A DNA stretch of 64,000 nt, from contig JBMYSZ010000018.1 of NCBI GenBank assembly GCA_049603835.1, positions 1 to 64,000 on the forward strand. Direction: 5' to 3'. The notes beneath the pieces were generated by a model. That model searched no databases. It worked only from the letters and a program-made list of their open reading frames with translations, and had not been told where the DNA came from. The position numbers and the translations under genes were made by a program. This DNA comes from Mangrovicoccus sp049603835 (GTDB taxonomy: Bacteria; Pseudomonadota; Alphaproteobacteria; Rhodobacterales; Rhodobacteraceae). Below, one piece after another: positions 16,057 to 24,331 of this stretch (positions are counted from its first letter, which is position 1; each line of letters begins with the position of its first letter).

Positions 16057-16428
16057 TTAGAGGGTGGGCTCTGCCTCACCGTTTTCGCCATCAGGCAGGG
16101 GCGCGTCGCTTAGCTCGCTTTCCAAAAACCGCTCAAACGCATCTAGATTGACCGGCTCGAATTGACCGAAACCCTGCATCCAAATACTCGCATCGCGCAA
16201 CGCGTCAGGGTCGAGCTTGCACCATTTCACCCGGCCGCGCTTTTCCTGCAAGATCAGCCCAGCCTTGGCCAAGATCATCAGATGTTTGGAAATCGCGGCC
16301 AAAGACATTTCAAACGGGGCGGCCACATCGGTGACGGCCATATCGTCTTCGAGCAACATGCTAAGGATCGCGCGACGGGTCGGGTCGGCCAAAGCGGCAA
16401 AGACCGCATCCAAATTAGAGGCGCTCAT
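16057..16428 (-). CDS. ArsR-family winged-helix regulator
   Basis: A 123-residue repressor-type protein. The winged helix occupies residues 5-85 (FAALADPTRRAILSMLLE, then MSLAAISKHLMILAKAGLI as recognition region). The classical metal-binding ELCVCDL motif is absent, so it is not a metal sensor of the ArsR/SmtB kind. An acidic tail follows. ATG at 16428 overlaps the upstream methyltransferase stop in an ATGA, so the two are translationally coupled; a GTG three codons earlier is less likely. It may regulate its own operon. Confidence 0.85.
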   Translation of the reverse strand: MSASNLDAVFAALADPTRRAILSMLLEDDMAVTDVAAPFEMSLAAISKHLMILAKAGLILQEKRGRVKWCKLDPDALRDASIWMQGFGQFEPVNLDAFERFLESELSDAPLPDGENGEAEPTL

Positions 16429-17249
16429 TTGCGGCACAGATAGGCGATGGTTTGGATCCGCCCTTCCTTTAGATTGCGCATCTGCATTCGGGATTTTTCG
16501 ATGAAATCCGGGCCCATAACCGTGGCTAGGGTCAATTTGGGGCGGTGTTCTTTGGGGCGTTGAACTAGGCTCTGCATCCAGGCCAGATTTTCAGCGGTTC
16601 GGTCGATGCGTGTGAGGATCTCAAACCCGGCGCCAGTCAAATGCTGCTCCATGACTTCGGGCGAGACGACATAGCTTTGCGCCGCCAGATCGGCCCAAGG
16701 GGTGGGGTAAAGCACCTCGCCACCCGGTCCTTGCAAGATGTCATAAGACAGAAAGGTCCCGCCGGGTTTGAGCAGGCGATAGGCCTCGGCGCAGAGGGCG
16801 GCTTTGTTCGCGATATTCATCCCAAGATGAAAGCTATAAGCTCCGTCGAAGCTTTCTGCCGCAAAGGGCAGGGCGGTCGCGTCGCCAATAGAAAAACTCG
16901 TGCGGGTTGTGAAACCTGTCCAGTCCGACAGCATTTCCGCCGCCGCCACAAAGCCCGGCGTTATATCGACCCCATGCACATAATAGCTATGATTTTGTGC
17001 GATGAGTCGTGCAGGACCACCCAGCCCCGCGCCGATATCCAGCAATTTGGCATTTTCCGGCAGGTCGAATTGCGCCACCAGTTTAAGAGTCGCCGCCGCA
17101 CCGCCCAGATGGAATTCATCGAGTTCAACCAGATCAGCCGGTGTGAGATCGGTCTGACAGATCCCCGCCGCCGCCACAGCCTGGGTAATCGCGGCACAGG
17201 CATTTTCAGCCAAACAATATGGGTCAGGGGGGCAGGGGGGCAGGGACAT
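16425..17249 (-). CDS. Class I SAM-dependent methyltransferase
   Basis: A 274-residue methyltransferase with motif I LLDIGAGLGGPARLIA, post-I acidic residue in VHGVDIT, motif IV region DGAYSFHLGMNI and motif VI LLKPGGTFLSYDI. The N-terminal LVELDEFHLGGAAATL resembles small-molecule N- or C-methyltransferases such as the sarcosine/dimethylglycine type, but the substrate cannot be fixed. It starts at 17249 and is coupled to the ArsR regulator by a 4-base overlap. The upstream flank is unusually G-rich on the plus strand. Confidence 0.82.
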   Translation of the reverse strand: MSLPPCPPDPYCLAENACAAITQAVAAAGICQTDLTPADLVELDEFHLGGAAATLKLVAQFDLPENAKLLDIGAGLGGPARLIAQNHSYYVHGVDITPGFVAAAEMLSDWTGFTTRTSFSIGDATALPFAAESFDGAYSFHLGMNIANKAALCAEAYRLLKPGGTFLSYDILQGPGGEVLYPTPWADLAAQSYVVSPEVMEQHLTGAGFEILTRIDRTAENLAWMQSLVQRPKEHRPKLTLATVMGPDFIEKSRMQMRNLKEGRIQTIAYLCRK

Positions 17250-17430
17250 GCGGGCTCCGCTATGGGTCGCGCTAGTCTTATCGGGAAATCCTGCGGCGTC
17301 AATTATCGGCGCTAACAGCCAAAGCTCAACTCTTTGGTTGAATTAAGATTGCGGGTCGCGCTGCCTGTGCGTTCTGTCGCATGCTGAGAATCCTATTTTA
17401 TTACAGAGCCTTATCCCTTCACCTTCTGCG

Positions 17431-17459
17431 TTGACCAATTCGGTTACTCTGCCTAGGTT
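17431..17459 (+). promoter_or_regulatory. Candidate sigma-70 promoter of the F0 ATP synthase operon
   Basis: TTGACC (17431-17436), a 17-base spacer and TAGGTT (17454-17459) lie 30 bases before the atpI start. Spacing is ideal and the -35 box is close to consensus; the -10 box is weaker. Confidence 0.5.
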
Positions 17460-17488
17460 GCGGCCAAGTTCCGAAGGAGAGTGTGGCG

Positions 17489-17839
17489 ATGGCAACGCCG
17501 CCAGATGGCGAAAAGCTGCGCGAGTTTGAAAAACGGCTCGATGCGCTCAAGGCGACCCAAGCGCCCCGCAAACCTCATCAGGAGCAGAAATATAGTCAGG
17601 CGCAAGTTGCCTGGCGCATGGTGATTGAACTGGTGGCGGGTCTCGGCATCGGTTTCGGCATCGGCTTTGGGCTCGATAGTTTATTGGGCACGCTGCCTTG
17701 GTTGCTGGTGATATTTACCCTTCTGGGGTTCGTGGCGGGGGTGCAGACGATGATGCGCACCGCGACCGAAGTCCAGAAGAAACGCAAAGCCGAATTGGCC
17801 GCGCGAGAAAATGGCGCCCCAGATGGGGCAGAGGACTAG
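17489..17839 (+). CDS. atpI: ATP synthase accessory subunit AtpI
   Basis: A 116-residue protein of the AtpI/AtpZ group, which helps assemble the c-ring. It has a charged N-terminus, a first membrane helix rich in Gly (ELVAGLGIGFGIGFGL, about 50-70), a second helix (LLVIFTLLGFVAGV), and a charged tail. ATG 17489 is preferred over GTG 17483 because AAGGAG would be only 3 bases from the latter. It is the first gene of the F0 cluster, 38 bp before atpB, as in other Rhodobacterales. Confidence 0.88.
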   Translation: MATPPDGEKLREFEKRLDALKATQAPRKPHQEQKYSQAQVAWRMVIELVAGLGIGFGIGFGLDSLLGTLPWLLVIFTLLGFVAGVQTMMRTATEVQKKRKAELAARENGAPDGAED

Positions 17840-17877
17840 AGCCCGCAAGGGCTTTGACGTGAAAAAGGGAAGCAAGC

Positions 17878-18630
17878 ATGGCGGATGCAGCGCAAAGCGG
17901 AGGCGGTCTCGTCTTTCACCCGATGGACCAGTTCAAGGTGACACCGCTTTTTGGTGGCACTGAAGTACATTGGTACACGATCACTAATGTGACCTTGTGG
18001 ATGGCGATCACCGTTCTGGCGATCTCCGCGCTTCTGGTTTGGGGCACACGCGGTCGCGCAGTCGTTCCAGGGCGCAGCCAGTCCATCGCCGAGCTGGCTT
18101 ATGGTTTTGTCTATAAGATGGTCGAAGATGTTTCCGGCAAAGACGGCCTGAAATACTTCCCCTATATCATGACCCTGTTCATGTTCATCGTTTTCGCCAA
18201 TATGCTGGGCCTGCTGCCCATGGCTTTCACCACCACCAGCCATATCGCCGTAACCGCGATCCTCGCCATGGCGGTGTTCTTGACTGTGACTGTCATCGGC
18301 TTTGTCAAGCATGGCGCCAGCTTCCTAGAGCTGTTTTGGGTGACCTCCGCTCCGCTGCCGCTGCGTCCGGTTCTGGCGCTGATCGAGGTTATTTCCTACT
18401 TCGTGCGTCCGGTCAGCCACTCTATTCGTCTTGCCGGTAACATGATGGCGGGCCACGCGGTGATGAAAGTTTTCGCAGGCTTCGCGGCTATTGCCGTGAT
18501 CTCGCCCCTGTCGGTGGTTGCGATCACCGCCATGTATGGGCTGGAACTGCTCGTGGCCTTTATCCAGGCCTATGTTTTCACGATCCTGACCTGTGTGTAT
18601 CTGAAGGATGCGCTGCATCCGCACCACTAA
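17878..18630 (+). CDS. atpB: F0F1 ATP synthase subunit a
   Basis: Stator subunit a, 250 residues, forming the proton half-channels with the c-ring. Five to six membrane segments are visible. The essential Arg lies in SHSIRLAGNMMAGH, and the late helix carries ITAMYGLELLVAFIQAYVFTILT. It lies between atpI and atpE in the F0 operon. The F1 genes (atpHAGDC) are not here, as is usual in Alphaproteobacteria, where F0 and F1 are separate operons. Confidence 0.96.
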   Translation: MADAAQSGGGLVFHPMDQFKVTPLFGGTEVHWYTITNVTLWMAITVLAISALLVWGTRGRAVVPGRSQSIAELAYGFVYKMVEDVSGKDGLKYFPYIMTLFMFIVFANMLGLLPMAFTTTSHIAVTAILAMAVFLTVTVIGFVKHGASFLELFWVTSAPLPLRPVLALIEVISYFVRPVSHSIRLAGNMMAGHAVMKVFAGFAAIAVISPLSVVAITAMYGLELLVAFIQAYVFTILTCVYLKDALHPHH

Positions 18631-18686
18631 GGTCCCCGACGACTAACCAATTGAATTTGCCACTTCCGACGTAAGGAGACACGACA

Positions 18687-18923
18687 ATGGAAGGCGATAT
18701 CGTACAAATGGGTGCATACATCGGCGCTGGTCTGGCCTGTATGGGCATGGGCGGCTCCGCAATGGGTGTGGGCAACGTAGCAGGTAACTTCCTGGCCGGT
18801 GCTCTGCGCAACCCTTCTGCTGCTGCTGATCAGACCGCTACTCTGTTCATCGGCATCGCATTCGCAGAAGCTCTGGGCATCTTCTCGTTCCTGGTTGCTC
18901 TGCTGCTGATGTTCGCGGTCTAA
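18687..18923 (+). CDS. atpE: F0F1 ATP synthase subunit c
   Basis: The 78-residue ring subunit: two membrane helices joined by the polar R41-N-P loop. The ion-binding acid is E61 (FAEALGIFSF). The Gly-rich first helix (GAGLACMGMGGSAMGVGN) packs the ring. No Na+-type Gln/Glu pair is seen in helix 1, so H+ is the expected coupling ion. An AAGGAG ribosome site lies upstream at about 18673. The gene is more codon-biased than its neighbours, as suits its high copy number. Confidence 0.96.
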   Translation: MEGDIVQMGAYIGAGLACMGMGGSAMGVGNVAGNFLAGALRNPSAAADQTATLFIGIAFAEALGIFSFLVALLLMFAV

Positions 18924-19000
18924 GACACGCGATAACTATCCTTACGACCGGGGAGGGGCAGGCCCCTTTCCCGGAAACGACACGGCGACCGGAGGATATC

Positions 19001-19555
19001 ATGGCCGACAACACCCACGGTGCAGACGCCCACGCGACGGAAGTCGCAGGCCACGGTGCCGAAGCGGTTGGGATGCCGCAGCTAGATTTCGCGACCTTCC
19101 CGAACCAGATCTTCTGGCTCGTGATCGCGCTTCTGGCGATTTACTTCATCCTGTCCAAAGTGGCGCTGCCGCGGATCGCTATGGTCCTGGCCGAACGCCG
19201 CGGGACTATCTCGAATGACATCGCTGCTGCGGAAGAGCTGAAGTCTCAGGCCGTTGCTGCGGAAGAAGCCTATAACAAAGCCCTGGCAGAGGCGCGCGCC
19301 GAAAGCGGTCGCATCATCGCTGAAGCAAAGGCAGAGATTCAGGCTGAACTGGATGCGGCAACTGCCAAAGCAGATGCTGAGATCCAGGAAAAAGTTGCTC
19401 AGTCGGAAAAAGCCATTGGCGAAATCCGCGCGAATGCCATGACCAGCGTCAAAGAAGTGGCCGTATCGACCACTGATGCCCTGGTAACGGCTCTGGGCGG
19501 CAAAGCCAGCGAAGCGGCTGCAAGCTCGGCTGTTGACGCAAAGATGAAAGGCTAA
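19001..19555 (+). CDS. atpX: F0F1 ATP synthase subunit b'
   Basis: A 184-residue peripheral-stalk subunit. It has an acidic His-containing N-terminus (1-25), one membrane helix (about 35-52, FWLVIALLAIYFILS), then a long Ala/Glu/Lys-rich coiled coil. Photosynthetic and related alphaproteobacteria carry two different b-type subunits that form a heterodimer; this one and the next gene are that pair. GGAGG lies just before the ATG. The coiled-coil region contains short Glu-Ala-Lys repeats. Confidence 0.92.
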   Translation: MADNTHGADAHATEVAGHGAEAVGMPQLDFATFPNQIFWLVIALLAIYFILSKVALPRIAMVLAERRGTISNDIAAAEELKSQAVAAEEAYNKALAEARAESGRIIAEAKAEIQAELDAATAKADAEIQEKVAQSEKAIGEIRANAMTSVKEVAVSTTDALVTALGGKASEAAASSAVDAKMKG

Positions 19556-19560
19556 GGGAC

Positions 19561-20118
19561 ATGCGTAATCTACTCCTTTCTCTGAGCCTTCTGGCGGCAA
19601 CTCCGGCGATGGCGGCTTCTGGTCCGTTCTTCTCGCTGCATAACACCAATTTCGTTGTGCTGCTGGCCTTCCTGCTCTTTGTCGGCATCTTGTTCTATTT
19701 CAAGGTCCCTGGCCTGATTTCGGGCATGCTGGACAAGCGCGCGGAAAGCATCCAGGGCGAGCTGGACGAAGCAAAGGCGCTGCGCGAAGAAGCTCAGACT
19801 TTGCTGGCCTCTTATGAGCGCAAGCAAAAAGAAGTTGCTGAGCAAGCTGACCGCATTGTCGAAACCGCAAAGAAAGAGGCCAAGGCCGTTGCGGAACAGG
19901 CAAAGCTGGATCTGGCAGCCTCGATCGCGCGTCGTATGCAGGCCGCGGAAGAGCAAATCGCAACCGCCGAAGCGAATGCTGTTAAAGAGGTTCGTGACCA
20001 GGCAGTGAATGTGGCCATCGCCGCATCCCGCGACCTGATCAAGGATCAAATGGACCAAAGCCGCACTGACGCTCTGTTCCAAGAAGCTCTGGAGCAAGTG
20101 CAAAACAAACTGCACTAA
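19561..20118 (+). CDS. atpF: F0F1 ATP synthase subunit b
   Basis: A 185-residue b subunit: a hydrophobic N-terminal stretch that may act as signal or membrane segment (1-20), a membrane helix (about 27-48, FVVLLAFLLFVGILFYF), then a coiled coil that contacts delta and alpha subunits. It starts 5 bp after the b' stop. It is the last gene of the operon and is followed by a strong intrinsic terminator. Confidence 0.93.
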   Translation: MRNLLLSLSLLAATPAMAASGPFFSLHNTNFVVLLAFLLFVGILFYFKVPGLISGMLDKRAESIQGELDEAKALREEAQTLLASYERKQKEVAEQADRIVETAKKEAKAVAEQAKLDLAASIARRMQAAEEQIATAEANAVKEVRDQAVNVAIAASRDLIKDQMDQSRTDALFQEALEQVQNKLH

Positions 20119-20147
20119 GCAGAGCCTCTATCGCTAAATTCAAAAAA

Positions 20148-20175
20148 CCGCGTGCTGCAAAGCGCGCGGTTTTTT
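20148..20175 (+). terminator. Rho-independent terminator of the F0 operon
   Basis: A 9-bp stem (20148-20156 with 20161-20169) closes a GCAA tetraloop and is followed by six T. Six A precede it, so it could also act on the opposite strand. Confidence 0.92.
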
Positions 20176-20463
20176 CGTGGCTGGTGGGGTTTGCTGTGGC
20201 GTGGGCGGATCACTGAGCTTGGGGCGGGCAAAGGATCAGCCTGAGTAAGTTGGCCCTCAGGCGCGGTAGGTAAATGTGCTTCGGGGGGATCTTGGCGGGC
20301 TTATGCAATAATCCATTCCGACACCGAAACCCGCACAGGGGCCTAAAAAACGGCCCCGAAGCTGACGAAAGCTCCGGGGCCGCTACTTGCTATATAGAGC
20401 TTTGAGACAAGGCAGAGGCCCAAAATGGGCCTCTGATGATCTCTCAAACGCTCTAGAGGTCGC
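20176..20463. other. Non-coding gap with two further hairpins between convergent genes
   Basis: No gene is seen. At about 20353-20381, a GGCCCCGAAGCT arm pairs with AGCTCCGGGGCC except for one mismatch. At 20401-20448, an outer TTTGAGA / TCTCAAA stem encloses a perfect AGAGGCCCA / TGGGCCTCT stem. They lie downstream of both atpF and the NCS2 permease gene and may be 3'-end or anti-readthrough structures. Confidence 0.5.
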
Positions 20464-21849
20464 TTATTCCGCTGGGTGAGGCTCGGCCATCTCGCTGCTC
20501 GGCGCTTCTGTTTCATGCTCTTCTGGCAGAACCAGGGTCAGGACAATGGCAGATAGCCCGGCCAAGGTGATCGGCGTCGCCACAACCTGTTTGAGGAAGG
20601 TCGGCATATGCTGGGTTGCATCGGGCACCAGCGTTACGCCAAGGCCCAGCCCAAAGGACACGGCCATAATATAGACCTTTCGCCGGTCCATTTCCTGGGT
20701 CGCCAAAATGCGGATGCCCGCCACGGCAATCGTCCCAAACAGCACCAATGTTGCGCCGCCCAGCACGGGTTTCGGCAAGAGCAAGAAGGCCGAGCCGATG
20801 ATCGGCATAAAGCCAAAGATGATCAGCAAGCCAGCAATCCAAAGCCCGATATGGCGGCTCGCCACACCTGTCATTTGAATGACGCCATTATTTTGCGAAA
20901 AGGTGGTGTTGGGGAAAGTGTTGAACAGCGCGGCGATACCGGAATTGATGCCATCGCCCAGGATGCCGCCTTTGATCCGCTTCATATAGACCGGGCCTTC
21001 GACGGGTTGGCCTGCAATCACCGAATTCGCGGTCAAATCGCCAGAGGTTTCAATCGCGGTCACCAGATAGATGAAAGCGATGGGCAAAAACAGGAAAATG
21101 TCAAAATCCAGCCCGTATTTCAGCGGCATCGGCACGGCAAAGGTCGGCGCATTCCCAAAGCTGGAAAAATTCACCTGACCCAGGATTACGGCCAGAACAA
21201 AGCCTGCAAAGAGCCCTATCATGATGGCGGAAATGCGCAGCATTGGGCTGCCATAGAAGGTCAGGGCGAGAATGGTGACCACAACCACACTACCCATGAG
21301 CAGATTGATCGGCAGGCCCAGATTTTCGCCCGATCCGACGCCGCCAGCGAAATCGGTAAAGCCGACTTTCACCAGGCTCAGCCCGATCACGGTGATCACA
21401 ATCCCGGTGACGGTGGGGGTGATGATTTTATCCAGCTTATGGACAAATTGGCTAAGCACAATCTCGACCACACATCCTGCGAGGCAGAGACCGAATAGCA
21501 TGGCCAGGATGTCTTCGGGGGTGCCGCCTGCGCCTTTGACCGCAAAACCAGCCGCTAGCAGTGAGCCGAGAAAGGCAAAGCTGGTGCCTTGCAGGCTCAG
21601 CAGGCCAGAGCCGATAGGGCCAATGGTTTTGCATTGAATAAAGGTCGATACGCCCGATACGAAAAAGGCCATGGCGATGAGATAGGGGATCAAATCACCC
21701 AAGCCCAAAACGCCGCCGATGATCAGGGTCGGGGTGACGATCCCAACAACAGAGGCCAAAATATGCTGAAAAGCGGCCAAGAGGCTTGGGCCGGGGGGCG
21801 GCACATCATCTAGGCCATAGATTAAGGTAGAGGGGGTTTCCGAAGCCAT
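20464..21849 (-). CDS. NCS2-family nucleobase (probably xanthine/urate) permease
   Basis: A 461-residue nucleobase:proton symporter with 14 expected membrane segments (7+7 fold). The substrate-site blocks are present: AIETSGDLTANS in TM8 and the signature FSQNNGVIQMTGVASR. NTTFSQNNGV rather than a UraA-like sequence suggests xanthine or urate rather than uracil. It stands alone with a 300-bp upstream region. Purine-derived ureides feed urea formation, so it fits functionally with the urt genes 5 kb away, though they are not co-transcribed. Confidence 0.85.
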   Translation of the reverse strand: MASETPSTLIYGLDDVPPPGPSLLAAFQHILASVVGIVTPTLIIGGVLGLGDLIPYLIAMAFFVSGVSTFIQCKTIGPIGSGLLSLQGTSFAFLGSLLAAGFAVKGAGGTPEDILAMLFGLCLAGCVVEIVLSQFVHKLDKIITPTVTGIVITVIGLSLVKVGFTDFAGGVGSGENLGLPINLLMGSVVVVTILALTFYGSPMLRISAIMIGLFAGFVLAVILGQVNFSSFGNAPTFAVPMPLKYGLDFDIFLFLPIAFIYLVTAIETSGDLTANSVIAGQPVEGPVYMKRIKGGILGDGINSGIAALFNTFPNTTFSQNNGVIQMTGVASRHIGLWIAGLLIIFGFMPIIGSAFLLLPKPVLGGATLVLFGTIAVAGIRILATQEMDRRKVYIMAVSFGLGLGVTLVPDATQHMPTFLKQVVATPITLAGLSAIVLTLVLPEEHETEAPSSEMAEPHPAE

Positions 21850-22149
21850 AAGCGTCTAGTCCTTCTGAGGGACCCGCGCCATGGGTCACGGCCCGGATCG
21901 CAGTGATCCAGCTAGCAAAACAGTTTGTTAACGAAGGTCACGCGCCATTAGGTCAAAGCAGAGGGTGCTTAGGCTCGGGGCGATTTTTTCATCGAAAATT
22001 TTGATGTTTGCCCATTTTTGAAGCGATGGGCTGGCATCGGCTTTCACGGGGCTGTGAGTTGGACTTAGGGACCAATAGCAGCTCTAGCCGGGGGTAATCG
22101 GGCCTTTTGCGGTTAAATGGCCCGATCAAAACTGCGCTGATGCCAGCGC
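21850..22149. promoter_or_regulatory. Upstream region of the NCS2 permease and hairpin after hemE
   Basis: These 300 bases hold no gene. ATCGGGCC / GGCCCGAT (22097-22126) forms a perfect 8-bp stem downstream of hemE on the minus strand, without a T-run. Near the permease start a small GACCC / GGGTC stem precedes an AAGGA ribosome site. I could not recognise a purine or xanthine riboswitch. Confidence 0.4.
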
Positions 22150-23178
22150 TTAGCCCTCGCGCAGGGTTTCCACCATCAATGCCACATTTTCCGGGTCTGC
22201 ATCCGGAGTGATACCATGGCCCAGATTGAAGATATGCGGCCCCTTGGAAAAGGCCTCGCGGATGCGCCGGACCTCATCCACCAAAGCTTGGCCGCCAGTG
22301 ACCATATGGCCGGGCGCCAGATTGCCTTGGACACAGCCATCTACCTGCACATTGGCCGCCGCCCAATCCGCATCCACGCTTTCGTCCAGCGCGATACAAT
22401 TAGCACCCGCCGCCAAAGCATAGCCGTTATAGGCATCGCCCGCGCCACGCGGGAAAACGATCACCGGCACATCGGGGAAATTGGCGCGCAGGGCTTGGGT
22501 GATCCGGCGCACCGGGCCAAGCGAATAGGCGGTGAAATCCGCGCCGGTCAGGGAACCCGCCCAGCTGTCAAAGATCTTGATCACTTCCGCCCCGGCTTGG
22601 ATCTGGAAGGCGCAATATTCAATCGTGGCCTCGGTGATCAGCAGCAATAGCTTTTGAAACAGCACGGGATCCGCGTCTTTCAGCGCATGGGCGGGGCCTT
22701 GATCCGGCGTGCCATGACCCGCGATCATATAGGTTGCCACGGTCCAAGGCGCTCCGGCAAAGCCGATCAGCGCCGTCTCGCTGGGCAATTCTTGTTTCAG
22801 GATTTTCAGTGTCTCATAGACCGGGGCAAGGGTTTCATGGATATCGCCCGGCCCTTTGAGCTTGTTCAGATCGGCGGTGGTGGTGGTGGTCGAGAGTTTC
22901 GGACCTTCGCCTTTGACAAAGCTCACATCCACCCCAAGCGCATCGGGGATCAGCAGGATATCCGCAAAGAGGATCGCCGCGTCAAAGCCATAGCGGCGGA
23001 TCGGTTGCAGCGTTACTTCGGCGGCCAGTTCCGGGTTATAGCACAGCGACAGAAAATCCCCGGCCTGCTCACGCGTGGCGCGATATTCTGGCAAATAGCG
23101 ACCCGCCTGGCGCATCATCCAAATCGGCGGCACGGCCTGGGTTTCGCCCTGCAAGCTTTTGATCAGTTTCTTGGTCAT
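22150..23178 (-). CDS. hemE: Uroporphyrinogen decarboxylase
   Basis: HemE, 342 residues, decarboxylates the four acetate groups of uroporphyrinogen III to give coproporphyrinogen III. The N-terminal signature PPIWMMRQAGRYLPEYRATR is complete, as are FADILLIPDALG and GFAGAPWTVATYM. Start 23178 is chosen from this signature and an AAGGA ribosome site; the 60 codons before it overlap the divergent hemC gene. hemC is divergent with only about 120 bp between, so both may share control. Confidence 0.95.
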   Translation of the reverse strand: MTKKLIKSLQGETQAVPPIWMMRQAGRYLPEYRATREQAGDFLSLCYNPELAAEVTLQPIRRYGFDAAILFADILLIPDALGVDVSFVKGEGPKLSTTTTTADLNKLKGPGDIHETLAPVYETLKILKQELPSETALIGFAGAPWTVATYMIAGHGTPDQGPAHALKDADPVLFQKLLLLITEATIEYCAFQIQAGAEVIKIFDSWAGSLTGADFTAYSLGPVRRITQALRANFPDVPVIVFPRGAGDAYNGYALAAGANCIALDESVDADWAAANVQVDGCVQGNLAPGHMVTGGQALVDEVRRIREAFSKGPHIFNLGHGITPDADPENVALMVETLREG

Positions 23179-23300
23179 GGGGCGGTTCCTTCTGCTGGGT
23201 GCCAAAGCGGCCTGCAATGTGGTTGCCCAGCTCTGCGGCGATGTCAACGCGGCCTCTATGCGAGATTGCCCTTGCTGCGCGGGAAGGCTAGGGACTGCAT

Positions 23301-24257
23301 ATGAAACAGTCGCTTCCCTCCGCAAATGACCCGCTAAAAATCGGCACCAGAGGCTCACCTTTAGCCCTGGCCCAGGCCCATGAAACCCGTGACCGCCTGG
23401 CTGCGGCTTTTGATTTGCCGTCTGAGGCTTTTGAAATCGTGGTGATCAAAACCACCGGCGACAATCGCGCGATGATCGACGCGGATCGGCCGCTGAAAGA
23501 GATCGGCAATAAGGGGCTTTTCACCCGCGAAATCGAAGAGGATCTGCTGGCTGGGCGGATCGATATCGCGGTGCATTCCATGAAGGACATGCCGGTAGAG
23601 CAGCCTGCTGGTCTGGTGCTGGACTGCAACCTACCGCGCGAAGATGTGCGCGATGCCTTTGTGAGTTTCGAGGTTAACGGCATTTCGGATCTGCCTGAGG
23701 GCGCGGTGGTGGGCTCGTCCAGTCTACGACGCCGGGCGCAGCTGGCCCATAAACGGCCCGATTTGCAGCTAGTGGAATTTCGCGGCAATGTGCAGACCCG
23801 GATGAAAAAGCTGGGCGAGGGCGCTGCGGCGGCGACTTTCCTGGCCATGGCGGGGCTGAACCGCTTGGGCCTAAGCGATGTGCCTGCAACGGCTATTGAA
23901 ACCGATGAAATGCTGCCCGCCGTGGCCCAAGGTGCCATCGGGATCGAGCGACGCGCCGATGACACTACTGTTGCGGCTATGCTAGAGGCGATCCATCACA
24001 CTGAAACCGGCCAGCGTTTGGCGGCAGAGCGGGCTTTCCTTGCGGCTTTGGACGGGTCTTGTGAAACGCCAATTGCCGCCTTGGCCGAGCTTGACGGCAC
24101 GCAGCTGCGTTTGCGTGGCGAAATCCTGCGTCCAGATGGGTCCGAGTCCCTGGCGGATATGGCAAGCGCGCCGATCGAGGATGGCGCAGAGCTGGGGCGC
24201 TCTTTGGCCTCTGGCCTACTGGCCCAAGCTGGCGACGGGTTTTTCAGCTGGCGCTAA
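23301..24257 (+). CDS. hemC: Porphobilinogen deaminase (hydroxymethylbilane synthase)
   Basis: HemC, 318 residues, polymerises four porphobilinogens into hydroxymethylbilane. The family blocks IGTRGSPLALAQA, the Lys-rich NKGLFTREIE, HSMKDMP, GSSSLRRRAQL and ETDEMLPAVAQGAIGIE are present. The cofactor-anchoring Cys lies in LDGSCETPIAAL. It is divergent from hemE, a known Rhodobacterales arrangement, and is followed after 74 bp by ppk2. Confidence 0.95.
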   Translation: MKQSLPSANDPLKIGTRGSPLALAQAHETRDRLAAAFDLPSEAFEIVVIKTTGDNRAMIDADRPLKEIGNKGLFTREIEEDLLAGRIDIAVHSMKDMPVEQPAGLVLDCNLPREDVRDAFVSFEVNGISDLPEGAVVGSSSLRRRAQLAHKRPDLQLVEFRGNVQTRMKKLGEGAAAATFLAMAGLNRLGLSDVPATAIETDEMLPAVAQGAIGIERRADDTTVAAMLEAIHHTETGQRLAAERAFLAALDGSCETPIAALAELDGTQLRLRGEILRPDGSESLADMASAPIEDGAELGRSLASGLLAQAGDGFFSWR

Positions 24258-24331
24258 GCGTCACATGGATGTGACACCGGCTCTGCTACAAGCGGTTGAG
24301 GTTCTGGGTGCCGAGCACGAGGAGAGGTCTG

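Noticed and set aside
20608..21498. A 296-codon ORF antisense to the NCS2 permease gene
   Set aside because: It is His/Gln/Asp-rich shadow coding opposite a clear transporter; no ribosome site or domain.
21850..22149. A purine or xanthine riboswitch ahead of the NCS2 permease
   Set aside because: Small stems are present, but none of the conserved junction sequences I know could be matched.
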